Source: Asterella californica
Lineage: Eukaryota > Streptophyta > Marchantiopsida > Marchantiales > Aytoniaceae
DNA: 64,000 nucleotides
Direction: 5' to 3'
Assembly: GCA_036924285.1 (NCBI GenBank)
Contig: JAYKYS010000011.1
Span: 9,548,001-9,612,000 of the forward strand
Below the pieces are notes generated by a model. The model ran no database searches. It was not told the DNA's origin and saw only the letters and a list, made by a program, of their open reading frames with translations. The position numbers were made by a program, and so were the translations under genes. Below, piece after piece: positions 12,972 to 24,541 of the stretch (the stretch's first letter is position 1; each line of letters opens with the position of its first letter).

Positions 12972-13143
12972 CCATAATAAGTGAGACGGTATTCACTCAT
13001 CCCGTCTCACTTATTATGGAGAGAGACGGGATGACTCTTATTATGGAGAGAGTCATCCCGTCTCTCTCCATAATAAGTGAGACGGGAAGAAACTCACTCA
13101 CTTATTATGGAGTGAGTTTCTTCCCGTCTCACTCCATAATAAG
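12972..13143. repeat. Overlapping perfect hairpins built from two short modules
   Basis: Three perfect inverted repeats lie head to tail. Hairpin 1 pairs 12972-12989 with 13002-13019 (18 bp). Hairpin 2 pairs 13000-13038 with 13049-13087 (39 bp, 10-nt loop). Hairpin 3 pairs 13077-13098 with 13111-13132 (22 bp, 12-nt loop). The arms are made from the modules CCATAATAAG, found six times in both orientations (12972, 13010, 13037, 13068, 13101, 13134), and GAGACGGGA. Neighbouring hairpins share bases, so not all can form at once. Apart from the modules it does not match any element type I know. Confidence 0.95.
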
Positions 13144-14003
13144 ACTCTGAGACGGGAAAGTGGCCCAACAACTATCACTCCACGTGATCTGAACAACGTG
13201 CAGGTTGGCTCTGATTCGAGCTTTTACGTGTACTTCATCTATGAGAGATGAACTAGAACGTGCTCTTTGTGATCTAGTTTGCTTGTATAATGTTCGCTTT
13301 TTCAACTAGAGTGGAGTTAGCAAGTATTCGATCGACGTTCATGTTCAGTAGGACGTCTAACTTGTTGTCTTAAACGGGGTTGAGACTGATTCGCTAACCT
13401 AGAGCTCAGGATTGCATCGTCTCTGGACCCACGAGAAGCCGAAAAGTAGATTACATCACTCTGAAGAAGTTCTCCGCTCAACTCTGGAAAATGGGGATGT
13501 ATAAAGATCGATCTGATGCAACTCCTGCTCATAAAACTAGCTTTAGGCAGACCGAGTAGTACATTGTCAACGAAATGCGAGAAGTGGTCAGAGCACAATG
13601 TCAAACCTCTGGAAACCTGGTTCGGTTTGCGGGCCAAGTGGCATGCAGATGCATGGCGCAAAGCGGAAAAAGTCCTCGTTAACAATCCTATTCTGCTTAA
13701 TTACCCTGCCTGATACTCGTGGAAGAATTTACGTCACTGAAATCTCCGAGTCCGCCTTTGAAAAAGATGCAGAATATGTGACGTCCATTTCCCTCCGTCA
13801 GTCAGCCAGTCAGCTTATAGCTTAGCCACCTTTTTTCGAGCACCACGAAGATCGAGAGCTTTTCGGTAGTTTATATTTATGATCCTACATGCATACTAGA
13901 TGCGTTTTGACTACGTCAAGTGATGATACAAAGAAGGATGTTTTATGAGTTCATATTACGAGTATACATCGATGTGTACGACACAGATACCCGAGAATTC
14001 TGC
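13144..14003. other. Upstream region of the P450 gene
   Basis: No supported gene. A 65-residue plus frame at 13516-13713 has a coding-like stretch rich in W, K and E, but it carries no known motif and is overlapped by a longer minus frame. The segment probably contains the P450 promoter. Confidence 0.4.
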
Positions 14004-14013
14004 TATATATATA
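14004..14013 (+). promoter_or_regulatory. TATA box of the P450 gene
   Basis: An uninterrupted alternating TATATATATA run lies about 70-79 bp upstream of the P450 ATG at 14083. The distance allows a short 5' leader of roughly 40-50 nt, typical for plant genes. It is the only strong TATA-like element close to the start. Confidence 0.6.
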
Positions 14014-14082
14014 ATGCAGCTCATGAATCAGACAGCTTGAGGTTCAACAGGTCAGCAGTTTGCAGAAATCGAGTGCGGTAGT

Positions 14083-16549
14083 ATGGATGCCGCACTGGAG
14101 AAAACCACGTCGGTCAGCGCTAGCTGGTTCAGCTGGAGCTACGCTGAGATTGCAGTAACTTGCGCAGCAGCTTTGCTGGTTTTGTTGCTGGTAAGAAACA
14201 GCTTCAGGAAAGAGAAACTGAAACTGCCGCCTGGTCCTCGGAGATGGCCAGTGATCGGTAATCTCCTGTCCCTGGCGAAATCGCAACCAATGCATCAGAC
14301 TTTTACTGAGCTTGCCAAGCAGTTCGGGCCGATAGTGTATCTGGAGGTGGGTGCGTTCCGCATAGTGGTCGTGTCGACTGCAGAACTGGAGAAGGAGGTC
14401 CTTGAGACCCAAGACCACATTTTGGCTTCTCGCGGGGGGAATATATTCTCAGAAGTGGTCCTTTACGACCAGGATGTGATCTTCGCGCCTCTGGGAGAGA
14501 AATTCCGCAAGCTACGGAAAATCATGGTCGTGGAACTCTTGAATCCAAAGCGTCTACAGCAATCCAAGGTGTGACTTCGAACAGTCTGACGAGTCTCAAT
14601 TGCATAGTAAATCTGACAGGCTCTCGTAACTTTCAACTACTGTAGATACTGGTTCGACATGTTCCGTTAGCGTGAAATTACCCTCTCTTCATGAGCCTTA
14701 GCATCCGATTCGTATTAGTGTTTAATTTCGCCTTATGATGGTCGATCTTTAGTGCATAGTCTTTAAACCATTACAATTATGGGTGATTCAGGGAACACTT
14801 GAGGCTCTGTGTGATGTCAAAGGCCCAAGGAGTCCGGTCGGTAGATTCCTGTATTATCATGTCACTGGTTGAGAATTACAGAGACTGCATGAAAATATTC
14901 TTCCATGTCGACCAGAGCAGACCTCAGCACTTGAATTCCTCTTTCTAAAGGCGTAGAAGCTTGTGGTGTTCAGGAGTCCAGGAGACAAGAAGCAGCTCGT
15001 GCCGTGAAGAGGCTATTAGATGAGGGTCGAGGAGGAACGCCACTGAGATTGGATTTCAGAGTGTCAGATATGACCTTCAACTACATCACCCGGATGGTGA
15101 TTAACAAGACTTTCTACGGTCATAAGATGTACGGCGCTAAAGAGGAAACAGAATCGACGGATTTCCACAGGCTGATGGCCAGTGTCACAAGTGTGTCGCC
15201 AGTGGGGCTTGGGGATAGTTTCCCCTGGTTACGCAAGTTCGACCTGGACGGATATGAGAAGTTGATGTGGAAGTTGAGGTTCCAATTCGACTCATTTCTG
15301 GACAAAGTGATCGAAGAACACCGCGTGAAGGATGTGACAGATAAAGGGACAGAGAACATGGACTTCGTTGACGTTCTTCTTCAGCTTCAGAACGACAAAA
15401 CGAATGAAGCACATGGCTTCTCAGATGACGTCATCAAGGCACTTCTTATTGTACGTATATTAAATCTCTTGGCTTTCACAATCGTGGCAACTCCTAGCTA
15501 GCTAGTCGAGAGCATTGTGCAAGTCACTACTGAGGCCGTATTACAAAGTGATATATATCCATTGCGAACATTGTTTATTCCGTTTCTGAAGTTCAACGCA
15601 TGAGAAGACTTGCTAATGGAGATGCTATGTCTAACTTACTCATCCTGCTGAATTCGATCGTGCATAATTTCGACATTTTGGTTGGTTCAGTGCACGCAAG
15701 GTGTTATGATAAAAGATTCAGAGTCTGCTGCAGTGCAGCAATGTCCTTCGTGACGGTCACAGTCTCTATTATTGCTCTAAAGTTGCACCTCTTCACTGCA
15801 GCTGCTTCTGACATGTACTAGTAGTTAGCTAGCCTAAGGCTTGAATCTTCAGGTCTAGCTTCCTGTCGAGGTTCTCAAAAGATGATCTGCCGTTGCAGGA
15901 TATGCTGATCGGAGGAGTGGACACATCAACCAATTCCATACTTTGGGCGATGGCGTTGCTAATGAAACATCCAAGAGTCTTGAAGAAACTCCAACAGGAG
16001 CTCGACGACGTGGTAGGAAAGGAAAGGCTGGTCGATGAGGGGGATGTCGAGAGTTTGCCATACTTCCGGGCGTTTACTTACGAAGCCCTGAGACTGCACC
16101 CTGGAGCACCGATCACAGTGCCTCATCAACCAACCCACCCCACAAAATTAGCGGGTTACGACATACCCTTGAACTCTAAAGTGATAGTCAACATCTATGC
16201 CTTGAACAGAGATCCGAGACTGTGGGAGAATCCTCTCGAGTTCTTTCCGGAAAGGTTCGTGGACAGCCCGCTTGATCATAAGGGAAAGCACTTTGAGTTC
16301 CGACCGTTTGGAACGGGGAGAAGAATGTGTCCAGGCATGAATCTGGCCATGATCTTGTTCCAGTTCACCATAGCTCAGTTCCTCCATACCTGTGAATTCT
16401 CTCTTCCCGCAGGCATGAAACCTGAAGATGTCAGCCTGGAGGAGAAGTTCTGTGCAACGACCCAAATGGCCTATCCCCTCGAAGTGGTCGTCAGTCCTCG
16501 ATTACCCCACCATGTTTACACCGAGGCTGGCATCGAATTGTTACAATAG
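14083..16549 (+). CDS. Cytochrome P450 monooxygenase (A-type, CYP71-clan-like), 3 exons
   Basis: Exons are 14083-14568, 14974-15450 and 15899-16549; both introns (405 and 448 bp) are phase 0 with GT-AG ends, giving 537 aa. It is a haem-thiolate monooxygenase, probably anchored in the ER membrane by the hydrophobic helix at residues 20-38 and fed electrons by P450 reductase. Landmarks are the proline hinge PPGP (49-52), I-helix GGVDTST (326-332), K-helix EALR (383-386), PERF (438-441), and the haem loop FGTGRRMCPG (458-467) with Cys465 as iron ligand. The C-helix WxxxR is FxxxR here (Phe141, Arg145). The other key residues are present, so it should be functional. The fold and motifs point to the A-type/CYP71 clan, which includes secondary-metabolism enzymes; substrate and CYP number cannot be given. 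A decayed copy of its last 160 bp follows the stop. Confidence 0.93.
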
Positions 16550-16585
16550 GTAGAAACGTCTAATCTATAGCTCAGTTCATCGATC

Positions 16586-16740
16586 AGTTCCTCCATATAT
16601 ACAGCCGGCATTAAACCTGAAGATCAGCCTTGAGTAGAAATTCGAGGCAATAACCGAAATGGCCATTCCCGTGGAAGTGGTCGTCACTTCTCGTTTACCA
16701 GACACTCCTTCACACGGAGGCTTGGCATCAAAGTTGTTGA
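16586..16740 (+). pseudogene. Decayed duplicate of the P450 3' end
   Basis: This stretch follows the P450 stop codon and repeats the last part of exon 3 with many changes. Matching phrases include CCTCCATA, AAACCTGAAGAT, AAATGGCC, GAAGTGGTCGTCA and TTTACC. A TGA-type stop and small indels break the frame. It is either a remnant of a second tandem P450 or a partial duplication of the gene end. Confidence 0.8.
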
Positions 16741-17063
16741 TAGTACATAAATTCTTCAGCGGATTAGCTTATTGTCTGAGCATATATAGGTAGATTCTAA
16801 GCTGATCCTCTTGAGGTTAGCAGGACATCCTTTAATTTGATTCGTACTTCAACAATCTGTCTGTGTGTACATGTAGTACAGACTATCACTGGCATGATCA
16901 AATGACTTATAGAGTAAGTCGGTGGAAGTATATTCCACTGACTGAGATATTGCCACAGGGGATACTATGGACCGCCCAGACTGGAAAGCATCACAAAGAG
17001 AGAAGATTATCAATTTCGTCCCGTGCATTTTAGATTGATTTCCAACTTTCATCCTCGTCGGAA

Positions 17064-18155
17064 TGTGTAGGGAAAACACATTTCCAAGATCATGGTACCC
17101 CGGTGCATGTAAGATAGAATACAAGTACAAATTGCGATTTCTAACGATATGAGCGAGAAAGTAGCTATAACTATAATATAGACCTGTATGAAAGAATACA
17201 AGTACAAATTACGATGCCTAACGATCTGATTGAGAAAGCAACTATAACTATAATATAGAGTGAAAAGTCGCGAACAGAGAACACGAAAGGCAAGTTATCT
17301 AGGAAATGACGAACATAAACACACAGGAAACACAAAATACATCGTCTGGAGAAGCAAACAAGAGGCATCCGGGAATAATCGAGCCAACAATCACAACACC
17401 AGAGTGTCAACCATGAAGACGAGCAGAGGTTAGAAGCAACCTCTCAACAAAAATCACAAACACTTGCTTTTTTCTTATCTCACCTTTCATTCCCGATGCG
17501 AATAAAGCAGGAAGAAGCTGTAGGTAATGAGTAGGTGCACACTGAAAGATCTAACTACCACAAGTGCACACATAGCATGCAACAGAACATTCTCTTCCCG
17601 GATATACCTCAACCGGTTCCTTGACTTCATCATCACCTAACAGGTAGGTTAGACAATAGATGAGAAGGAAAAGTGATCACGCGAAATTTGAAGATTTTTC
17701 CAACTCAGCAGGGCCTTGTCGGTACAGGAATTCCAACTCAGCAGGACCTTGTCAGTACAGGGGTTTCTGTTCAGTTCCGGGAACATCTGAAGGCAAACTC
17801 CCATTCTTAGTGTAGTTGTGAGCTTGTGAAGACAAATGCCAAAAGATTAGTACCAGTGAAAGTAAAACACTTTATATGTCAAGCGAGCACAAGAGATTAG
17901 TACCAGTGAAAGTAAAACACTTTATATGTCAAGCGAGCAAAAGAGATTATACGACGCAAAGCATAAAACCTGAACCTGTGTAGCAAAAAACAGAAGGAAC
18001 CGCATAGATTTCATAGACAGAGGCAGAACCTGAACTGCATCGTAGAATGTATGCCCTGAATGGTTCCTTACTTACATAGAAAATGTCTTTACGGCGTCAG
18101 TTTGGAAACGAGAAGCCCATCATAGAACGGAAAATGATTAAGGTTGTAAAACGAA
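17064..18155 (+). repeat. Dispersed repeat, copy 1 (partner at 58338-59115)
   Basis: The same ordered series of blocks occurs in both copies, for example GGAAATGTGTAGGG or its variant, AACTACCACAAG, GCATGCAACAGAACA, TCTGTTCAGTTCCGGGAACA, CTGAACTGCATCGTA and GCGTCAGTTTGGAAACGA. This copy is longer, with about 300 bp of extra sequence, including local tandem duplications at 17699-17764 (33-bp unit) and 17842-17941 (50-bp unit). Both copies have the same orientation. No ORF is preserved. It may be a non-autonomous element, or the 3' part of the Penelope-like element whose reverse transcriptase relic lies just to the right on the minus strand. Confidence 0.85.
17842..17941 (+). repeat. 50-bp tandem duplication
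   Basis: Two 50-bp units containing AGATTAGTACCAGTGAAAG follow each other directly and are almost identical (two differences seen). The duplication is absent from the second dispersed copy at 58 kb, so it arose after the copies separated. Confidence 0.9.
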
Positions 18156-18194
18156 AGGCAAATCATCGGACGGAAAATGGTAAAGGTGATAAAA

Positions 18195-18400
18195 TATGAA
18201 GAGGGCTCATTGAAATAGCTCCCCACCTATTAGAGAAAAGAAAAATGCCTGAGTTAAAGAGGGGTTATGAGTGCAACTTAAAAAGAGGGCTAAAGTGATA
18301 GCTCCCCATCAATCAAAGAAGACTAAGAATCGGGAGTAAAGTAAAAGGCTAAAGTGATAATTCACCTATCAAGAAACTAAGAGTCGAGAGTAAGGTAATG
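18195..18400 (+). repeat. Three diverged short repeats
   Basis: A motif of the form GGCTAAAGTGATAGCTCCCCATCA recurs as diverged versions near 18203, 18283 and 18343, separated by similar AAGA/GAGTAAA-rich spacers of about 60-80 bp. This looks like minisatellite-type sequence between the dispersed repeat and the reverse transcriptase relic. Confidence 0.6.
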
Positions 18401-18777
18401 TGCTTTAAAGTCTCTGGATGGCGAAGTAACCAAGACTTAGCTCGATGCATGACTTTAGTAGCTGGGTATGTCTTATCTTATAAGAGGAAGGAAGGGAAGA
18501 GGCCTCAAGTATAAACCTTCTCTAATCAGTGGTGTTAGTGTTAATCCTAAGAAGTCCGCTGTTAATGATGGCTAGTTGGCCAGAGATATTACTGCTCGAC
18601 GTTCTAGTTTAACACCAAGAAAAGGAGGGTGGTATGAAGGCCCAGGTTGTCTTCTGATATAGCAATGTCCAAGTAATTACAAAAATCACCACAATCTGTA
18701 AGGTTTAGTTCGCAAGAACTTTTAGGATAGATACCCCACGAATAGCGTTAGGGTCAAGGTACATAAAAGAATCAAAA

Positions 18778-19280
18778 CTAACTAAGAATGTCAATTACTA
18801 GCAAGTCGTCTACAAATCTGCGAACTAAGGCGAGGGAGATCAGACGTTGCATGAACTCCGATTCATAGGTATGCAGAAATAGGTTGGCACAAAAAGTACC
18901 CATACGGATCCCGATAACTTGCTGGTGAACTGAATTCCCAAAGGTAAGAAAAGGGTTATCCAGAAGGAAGTTGAGCCAGAGGACGTCAGAGGCTTGAACC
19001 ACTTTACGATGTTATCCACTGCCTTTGGGGATCAGGATCGCAACCATCTGAAGATAGAGTCGAAGGCCGACTGGTGAAGCAAAAGCCAATTCTTCCTCTT
19101 GCTTTCGAAATGGTGCTGGAAGACCTGTAACACAAGGCGTTCCATTCTCGTTTTAAAGTCAGCATGATCAATGTTAGTGTACAAAGTTGAGAAGTCGTAA
19201 GAGTTCAGTGCTAGAGGAGCAGGTTTAGCTTTATGACCCTGGAGTTGTTGCCACGTGCATATATATATCTCTTTCACCAC
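18778..19280 (-). pseudogene. Penelope-like element reverse transcriptase relic
   Basis: Two minus-strand frames carry consecutive reverse transcriptase motifs. The upstream part (19280-19032) has SYDFSTLYTNIDHADFKTRM, the motif-A block of Penelope-like elements. The downstream part (19002-18778) has FLTFGNSV, then HQQVIGIRMGTFCANLFLHTYE and the catalytic FVDD at 18805-18816. The order, the GI-MGT and LFL-YE spacing, and the F/YVDD box match Penelope-like reverse transcriptases better than LINE or LTR types. The two frames are separated by a stop plus a frameshift, and short deletions are seen before CANLFL and before FVDD. It cannot be active. No GIY-YIG endonuclease was recognised nearby. 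Confidence 0.75.
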
Positions 19281-19299
19281 AAATGACGAACTCTTGTGT

Positions 19300-21560
19300 T
19301 TTCATATGCAAAGCTGATTGTGGAGTAGAGATTAGTATTAACTAGGCGATCATAAAAAGCAGTGATTCAGTATTCTTTAATGTAGCTATTGCAACAATTC
19401 TACTTGACGAAGCACAGATCAGAAGAAATCCTTCTGTTTCTTTCGATGACAATGAAGTAGGAAATGTAGATGTACATCAGTACGTGAATCCATGGCTTTG
19501 CTTCGCACAAAGTGATAACCAGTGGCTACACTTGCTGCACCTTTAAAACTGCAAGCAGTTTGCAGCGCAAAATGATAAACGAGCTTTAGGATCCGTCAGT
19601 CCTCCCCTGATTAAGTCTTCAGGTACAGAGCAAGCGTTCTGAGTTGTTCAGCTTTGATGGGGTGCATCAAGTTGCAGCTGTCTGTGTCGTGCACTGCACA
19701 ACCGACCCTTAGATGGACCGGGGGAGGCTCGAGAAACTCATTCGAACCATTTTAATTTTACTTTCCCACTTTAATTTCGATTGCCAGCAATCAGAGAGGG
19801 GCGCAGTTTAACGCGTCCCTGCAGTCGGAAATCACTCGCCACTCGTTTATTACGAAGAGAGATCGAAGACCGCTTGCCCAGGAGGTGACACGGCTCGATC
19901 ACAAGTTGATGTTTTGGTTTCGCTCTTTGCCGGTTGCATCGACCTTGTCCTTGCAGGGGGATCGAACCTAGCTTCGAGATGCGTCGACTTTTCCATGAAG
20001 TTCTCGGCCTCGACCGACATCGATCGAATGATGTTTCGGGTTGGATATGTACTCTCGATGTGTTTCTGGGGTCATGCCTACCAGTTTTCTGTGAAGATCA
20101 CCCCAACCTAGATCGAAACTTGGACTTCCTCTCTGTTTACACCATCGGGCAGGTTAGGATGGTGGCGCCGTACATTATTTTCCTGTGGTCGTTGTAGGGT
20201 GAAAAAGCAAGATGTTGTTCATAAAGACCTCTCCAATGCTAGTGTAGGGCGAGCTGCGAAGAAATGGGCTCGGGTTCTAAACAAGACTTTGCCATTTCAG
20301 GGGAGGAACCTGAACCCATCCATACTTTTGGTCCATGCAGCTTTATCAGAGAAAGATGAGGCTTTTCATGCCCCGAGCAAGGACAAACCATCCTGGAGAG
20401 TCCGGGTCGGAGTTCAACCTTCTCATGATCACCGTTGCCGATTCTATTTTGCAAGACACGAGAAACCCACCGATACATGTTGCTCCGGACCGACCAGCTC
20501 GTGCTTGCAGACTCATGCTAGCTTTCCGTTTCCTCTCAACGTCCTCTGAAGTCTTTCACCTCACCGAATTGCCAGTAAATTCCCAAATCAAGGCTTCGAG
20601 GCGGAGAGACTTGTCAGCACTGACATAAACACCTGGGACTGCCAGCAAACAAACTTTCAGGTTATCTACCCAGAAACTTCAGTTTTATCTTTCAACTTCA
20701 GACCCCTGAGTCAGAACGGAACTATGGCAGCCTACTCTGCAACAATTGCTCAGCTGTTGGGACAGGACCGGCTAGCTGAGGGTATCTAAATCTATCCAAC
20801 CAGTCGAGCAACAACTGCTCTATTACTTCAAAGCAACTGTAAAACCTATATGATGCCTTGTTCGTTCAGGCAGATCAACACCACACGTACATAAGGGAGT
20901 CTCGGAACCGAGATAGTCTTTATTCTCTACATGGCGATGGCGTGTTAACGAGAAGGTTTCACTCGTGAAGGAGCTTAGAAGATGATTCGCAAGTCCAAAA
21001 CAGTAGTCCATCGTATCGAAATGTCCAGAATGGAAGGCAGGCTCGGGACCGTCGAGTACCTCACTGCCGCTCACAAAGGAGGCCGGGAAGAGAGCTGGCC
21101 GTCTGTCATAAGGGATCACTCTTGAACTGATTTTCAGCTCCTTGCACGCCTCAGACGACAGAAATATACAGTCGTATGGCTTCCGAAGGAACAACAGACT
21201 TGAGCAAGAGTCCACCTAACAGCACAGCTGCAATGTAGTGCATTCACTTTCGCGTTGAAAACGCTACATTAGTGCGGCTGCAGTACCAAGCTGTCACAAA
21301 AAAGAAAGTTGGCTTTAATACTTGAAACCTTGCTTCTTCCAGCTTATCCCGTATACGTAGTAGCAAATCAGTTGGCGCCCTTGAGAGCTCGCGCGAGAGA
21401 GTCTCGCTCATCTGTTGGCGGGATGCATGCGCTCTAGTCATCCTTTCCAGAATGACGGTTCATTTGAACGTTCGACCGTTCTCTGTACTAAAGTCTTGAA
21501 CTCGTTGTCGGGAACACTTGCTGGTTACACTTTGATTACTTGTTTTGAACACCATCCTAT
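19300..21560. other. Intergenic stretch without recognised genes
   Basis: Base composition is more balanced than in the AT-rich deserts, and many overlapping short frames exist on both strands, but none contains a motif I know. The longest is a 130-residue minus frame at 20823-21215 without a recognisable domain. Possibly old gene or element debris. Confidence 0.4.
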
Positions 21561-21848
21561 GAGAACCGAACCCCATCATGCGCGAACTGGTGGATAATTA
21601 CAAGTTACAAGTAGCAAGCCTTCATGGCCAGCTGCAGCAGAGAATGATAAATACAAATGCTGCTTCTCTTTCTAAAGTCGATCGTGGGAAAGTAAACAAG
21701 GCACGAGAACCGAACCCCATCATGCGCGAACTGGTGGATAATTACAAGTTACAAGTAGTAAGCCTTCATGGCCAGCTGCAGCAGAGAATGATAAATACAA
21801 ATGCTGCTTCTCTTTCTAAAGTCGATCGTGGGAAAGTAAACAAGGCAC
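21561..21848 (+). repeat. 144-bp in-frame tandem duplication in a short ORF
   Basis: Two 144-bp units (21561-21704 and 21705-21848) follow each other directly and differ at a single base in GTAGCAAGCC versus GTAGTAAGCC, which changes Ala to Val. Since 144 is divisible by 3 the frame at 21578-21949 (123 aa) stays open, and its product contains twice the unit beginning MRELVDNYKLQV and ending SLSKVDRGKVNKA. The unit is polar and helix-prone. No known domain was recognised and there is no evidence that it is expressed. Confidence 0.9.
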
Positions 21849-21949
21849 GAAGCTCTGTCTGTGGCGCTGTGCTCACTCACGTGAGTTGTTCAATTGTAAA
21901 AGCACTCTCGATGTGCAATGAGAAAGCTTGTTTTAGAAACCTTTGCTGA

Positions 21950-24541
21950 CATCAGCGAGGGTGTTGTTTCAAGAAATTCTGGAAACAAGGGGAAGATTTT
22001 GGTGGATCCCCGGAGCAACTTGTTACGGGACAGGGAACTCGAACTAAGCTGGCATGGGACGGAACCTCCGATCGAATTGACCTGGGATCAATTTCCAACA
22101 AACCCTGAACGGGAAAGCTCAGACCAGCCAAAAGGATGAAAGGAATACACAGAAGCCAAAAGGACTGAGTCAACTGACCTTACTCGACGAGTGTTGGAAC
22201 AAGGTGAAACTAAACAGAAACGTACGAAATGACCTATGGAAGAGTTTCGGACATATATACCTCGACGTACCAAGAACTGAAACCGCCAAGACACGAGGTA
22301 AGCATTGGACAGGTTGAGCTGTAACTGATCCTCGAACTGATCTGGGACTGAAATTCCGGACTGACCAAGGAATACCGATATGGCACAACTGGAGACGAAT
22401 CAGAGAAACTGGAACTAACCTCGGAAGTGATTCTGGGAGAAGTTTGGACCAGTATACACTTCCGGCCTCTGGAGATTGATGTTCATCAACTTGGAGGAGT
22501 TCAAGATCAACTTTGGGGCACCCTGAGAATACACATTAATTAAGCCTCGTACAGTTCAGTACCAGAAACACCATACCATAGTTCGCATACCAGAAACATC
22601 CTCGACAAGCTGAGTCGAACCTCAGGCAACGTGGTTTACCCTGTTCGAACGAGAGTTGCTAACTGTCTTCCCGACTTTGACACTAGACAGGTGAAGCTCT
22701 CGCTTTTGCTAGTAAGCCAATTCGTGAATTCCCCACGTTAACATATTCCTACCAACCCGAACGAAGGTCCTTGAAGATCAATTGTCAGCTCAGCCGCGGA
22801 CAAGGGATAACTGATATCAGGAGGGCACTGCTCTTCAGCCTTGTTCAGTTCACAATCTGTTCCTTGACTTCATAGGTCATTTCAGTGTGTACTGCACGCA
22901 CAGATTTTGAAGTGAAAATGCCTGTCCAGTTCTCTGCTGTGCTCTCCACTCGTTCCTTTGGACGCACTCCTCGAACGTGTATATGGTTGAGGCAGGCACG
23001 GAGAGAACACGTGAAAAGCATGTGAGAAAGTTTGCACGACCTTATTGCTAGTTCCATACAAGTACCTGTCAGTGAGAGAGCAGATGCTTTTCACATGATC
23101 GAGGACTTTCGACTCAAAACGTATGATGATGACCAAATATGGTACTACAATCGGCCCTGCGTAAGTGAAAGGAATCGGGAGCATATTCATATTCGGTTGT
23201 ATTCATACAGATTTGTATTTATGCATTAGTGCAATCTTGCATATATCCAGAAATTGTACAAGTGGAGTTTTCGAAATTTTGCACTACTGAATAAATGTAA
23301 AGCGTAACGAGCTTACATGTAGGATGGTTCTTCTGTTTACAAAGAGTTTTGATAGAAATCAAACTTTTGACTTCACGCTAACAGGAACTGAATTTAGTGC
23401 TATGGCGGATAAGGAAAAGGAGCACGGTGTTTTCCAGAGCAAAATTCCAATCAACTGCAGCTTTTTGTTGAAGAGATGAAATGTAGAGTGAGTTGGGCGC
23501 GTACAATGAATTGTCCTGACAATAATTTTAAAATTCATTGATAAATGCATTTTGTACTTTATATGTGTCTCGTAAGAGTGCAATACTGCACGTACAGAAG
23601 ATTCGCAAATATGTAGTTTGTCTGTAACTGTTCTGGTTTAGTTACGAATTTGATCTAATAAAAAATCTAGTATTGCACTTAAAGCCAGTATATTGCACCT
23701 GAATACCCTACTCTTGCAGTTATGGAGGGATTGCCTTTTCATGGGGTGCACTTATGCAGGAACGACTGTATATCGGTCCTGCCATAGCCGCCTGTACGGT
23801 ACTACAGCACGCAGGATCCCTTAGCTAGTGAGCCCCACAAGTTAAACAGAGTGGTCGGTTGTAATCCATGGCCAGAAGAGAAGACTGGTTAATCTGCCCC
23901 TAGCTACCCCTCCTAGATCTTCTAAGCTTCTTCCCTTTCCTTCCTTTGGTCATTCAGTTCCGGACCTTTCTCATCTCGGTGTCATGTGGAGACGAGAAAA
24001 GTAGCTCCGACGGTTGGATTGATTGGTCCTTCACTCTCATGACGCAGAAGATATGAAGCGACGTAGAGCTGACCTCATGAACAAGTTGTCGTTCTCTGTT
24101 TTAAACTTCACATGCATTTTTCAGTTTTTAGTCTCGTGTCACTCTTCTGTAGCCTCGCAATTCCATTTCACTGCTACTGATCATGATACTCGTCCACAGC
24201 GAAGATGAAAGCAGCTGCTCAGGGCTGGAAAGGGCTCTGCCGGCTATTTTTGGCACGTGCAAGAGCGTACAAGTTCATGTCATGACATACCTTGAATCGT
24301 CATGACCTCCCTCGAAATATCTCCACACTTATTCATGTCCGGATCCTCGCCCAGGAATATCTTTTCTGCTGCAATTGAAGATCATTTGAACATCTGCGTG
24401 CATACGTCTGTGTACGGACCTGCATCTAACTTCCTCTAAGAACGTGATTTCCTAGTATAGCAGCTGACAGTAACACAGAGGCCAAGAGGAGTTCCTTTGA
24501 GTCACAAAGCTCGAGAATACTACCATCTTTGTGTCTCTCAC
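21950..24541. other. Intergenic stretch
   Basis: No gene recognised. Short phrases such as GTACCAGAAACA recur near 22560-22600. The overlapping small frames on both strands show no domain. Confidence 0.45.

Noticed and set aside
12956..13150. 64-residue plus ORF over the hairpin cluster
   Set aside because: Its sequence is dictated by the inverted-repeat modules; no coding signal.
13516..13713. Coding-like plus frame with W/K/E-rich stretch upstream of the P450
   Set aside because: No known motif and no clear splice links; a longer minus frame overlaps it. Kept only as a note.
20823..21215. 130-residue minus ORF
   Set aside because: No recognisable domain; composition uneven; probably chance or debris.
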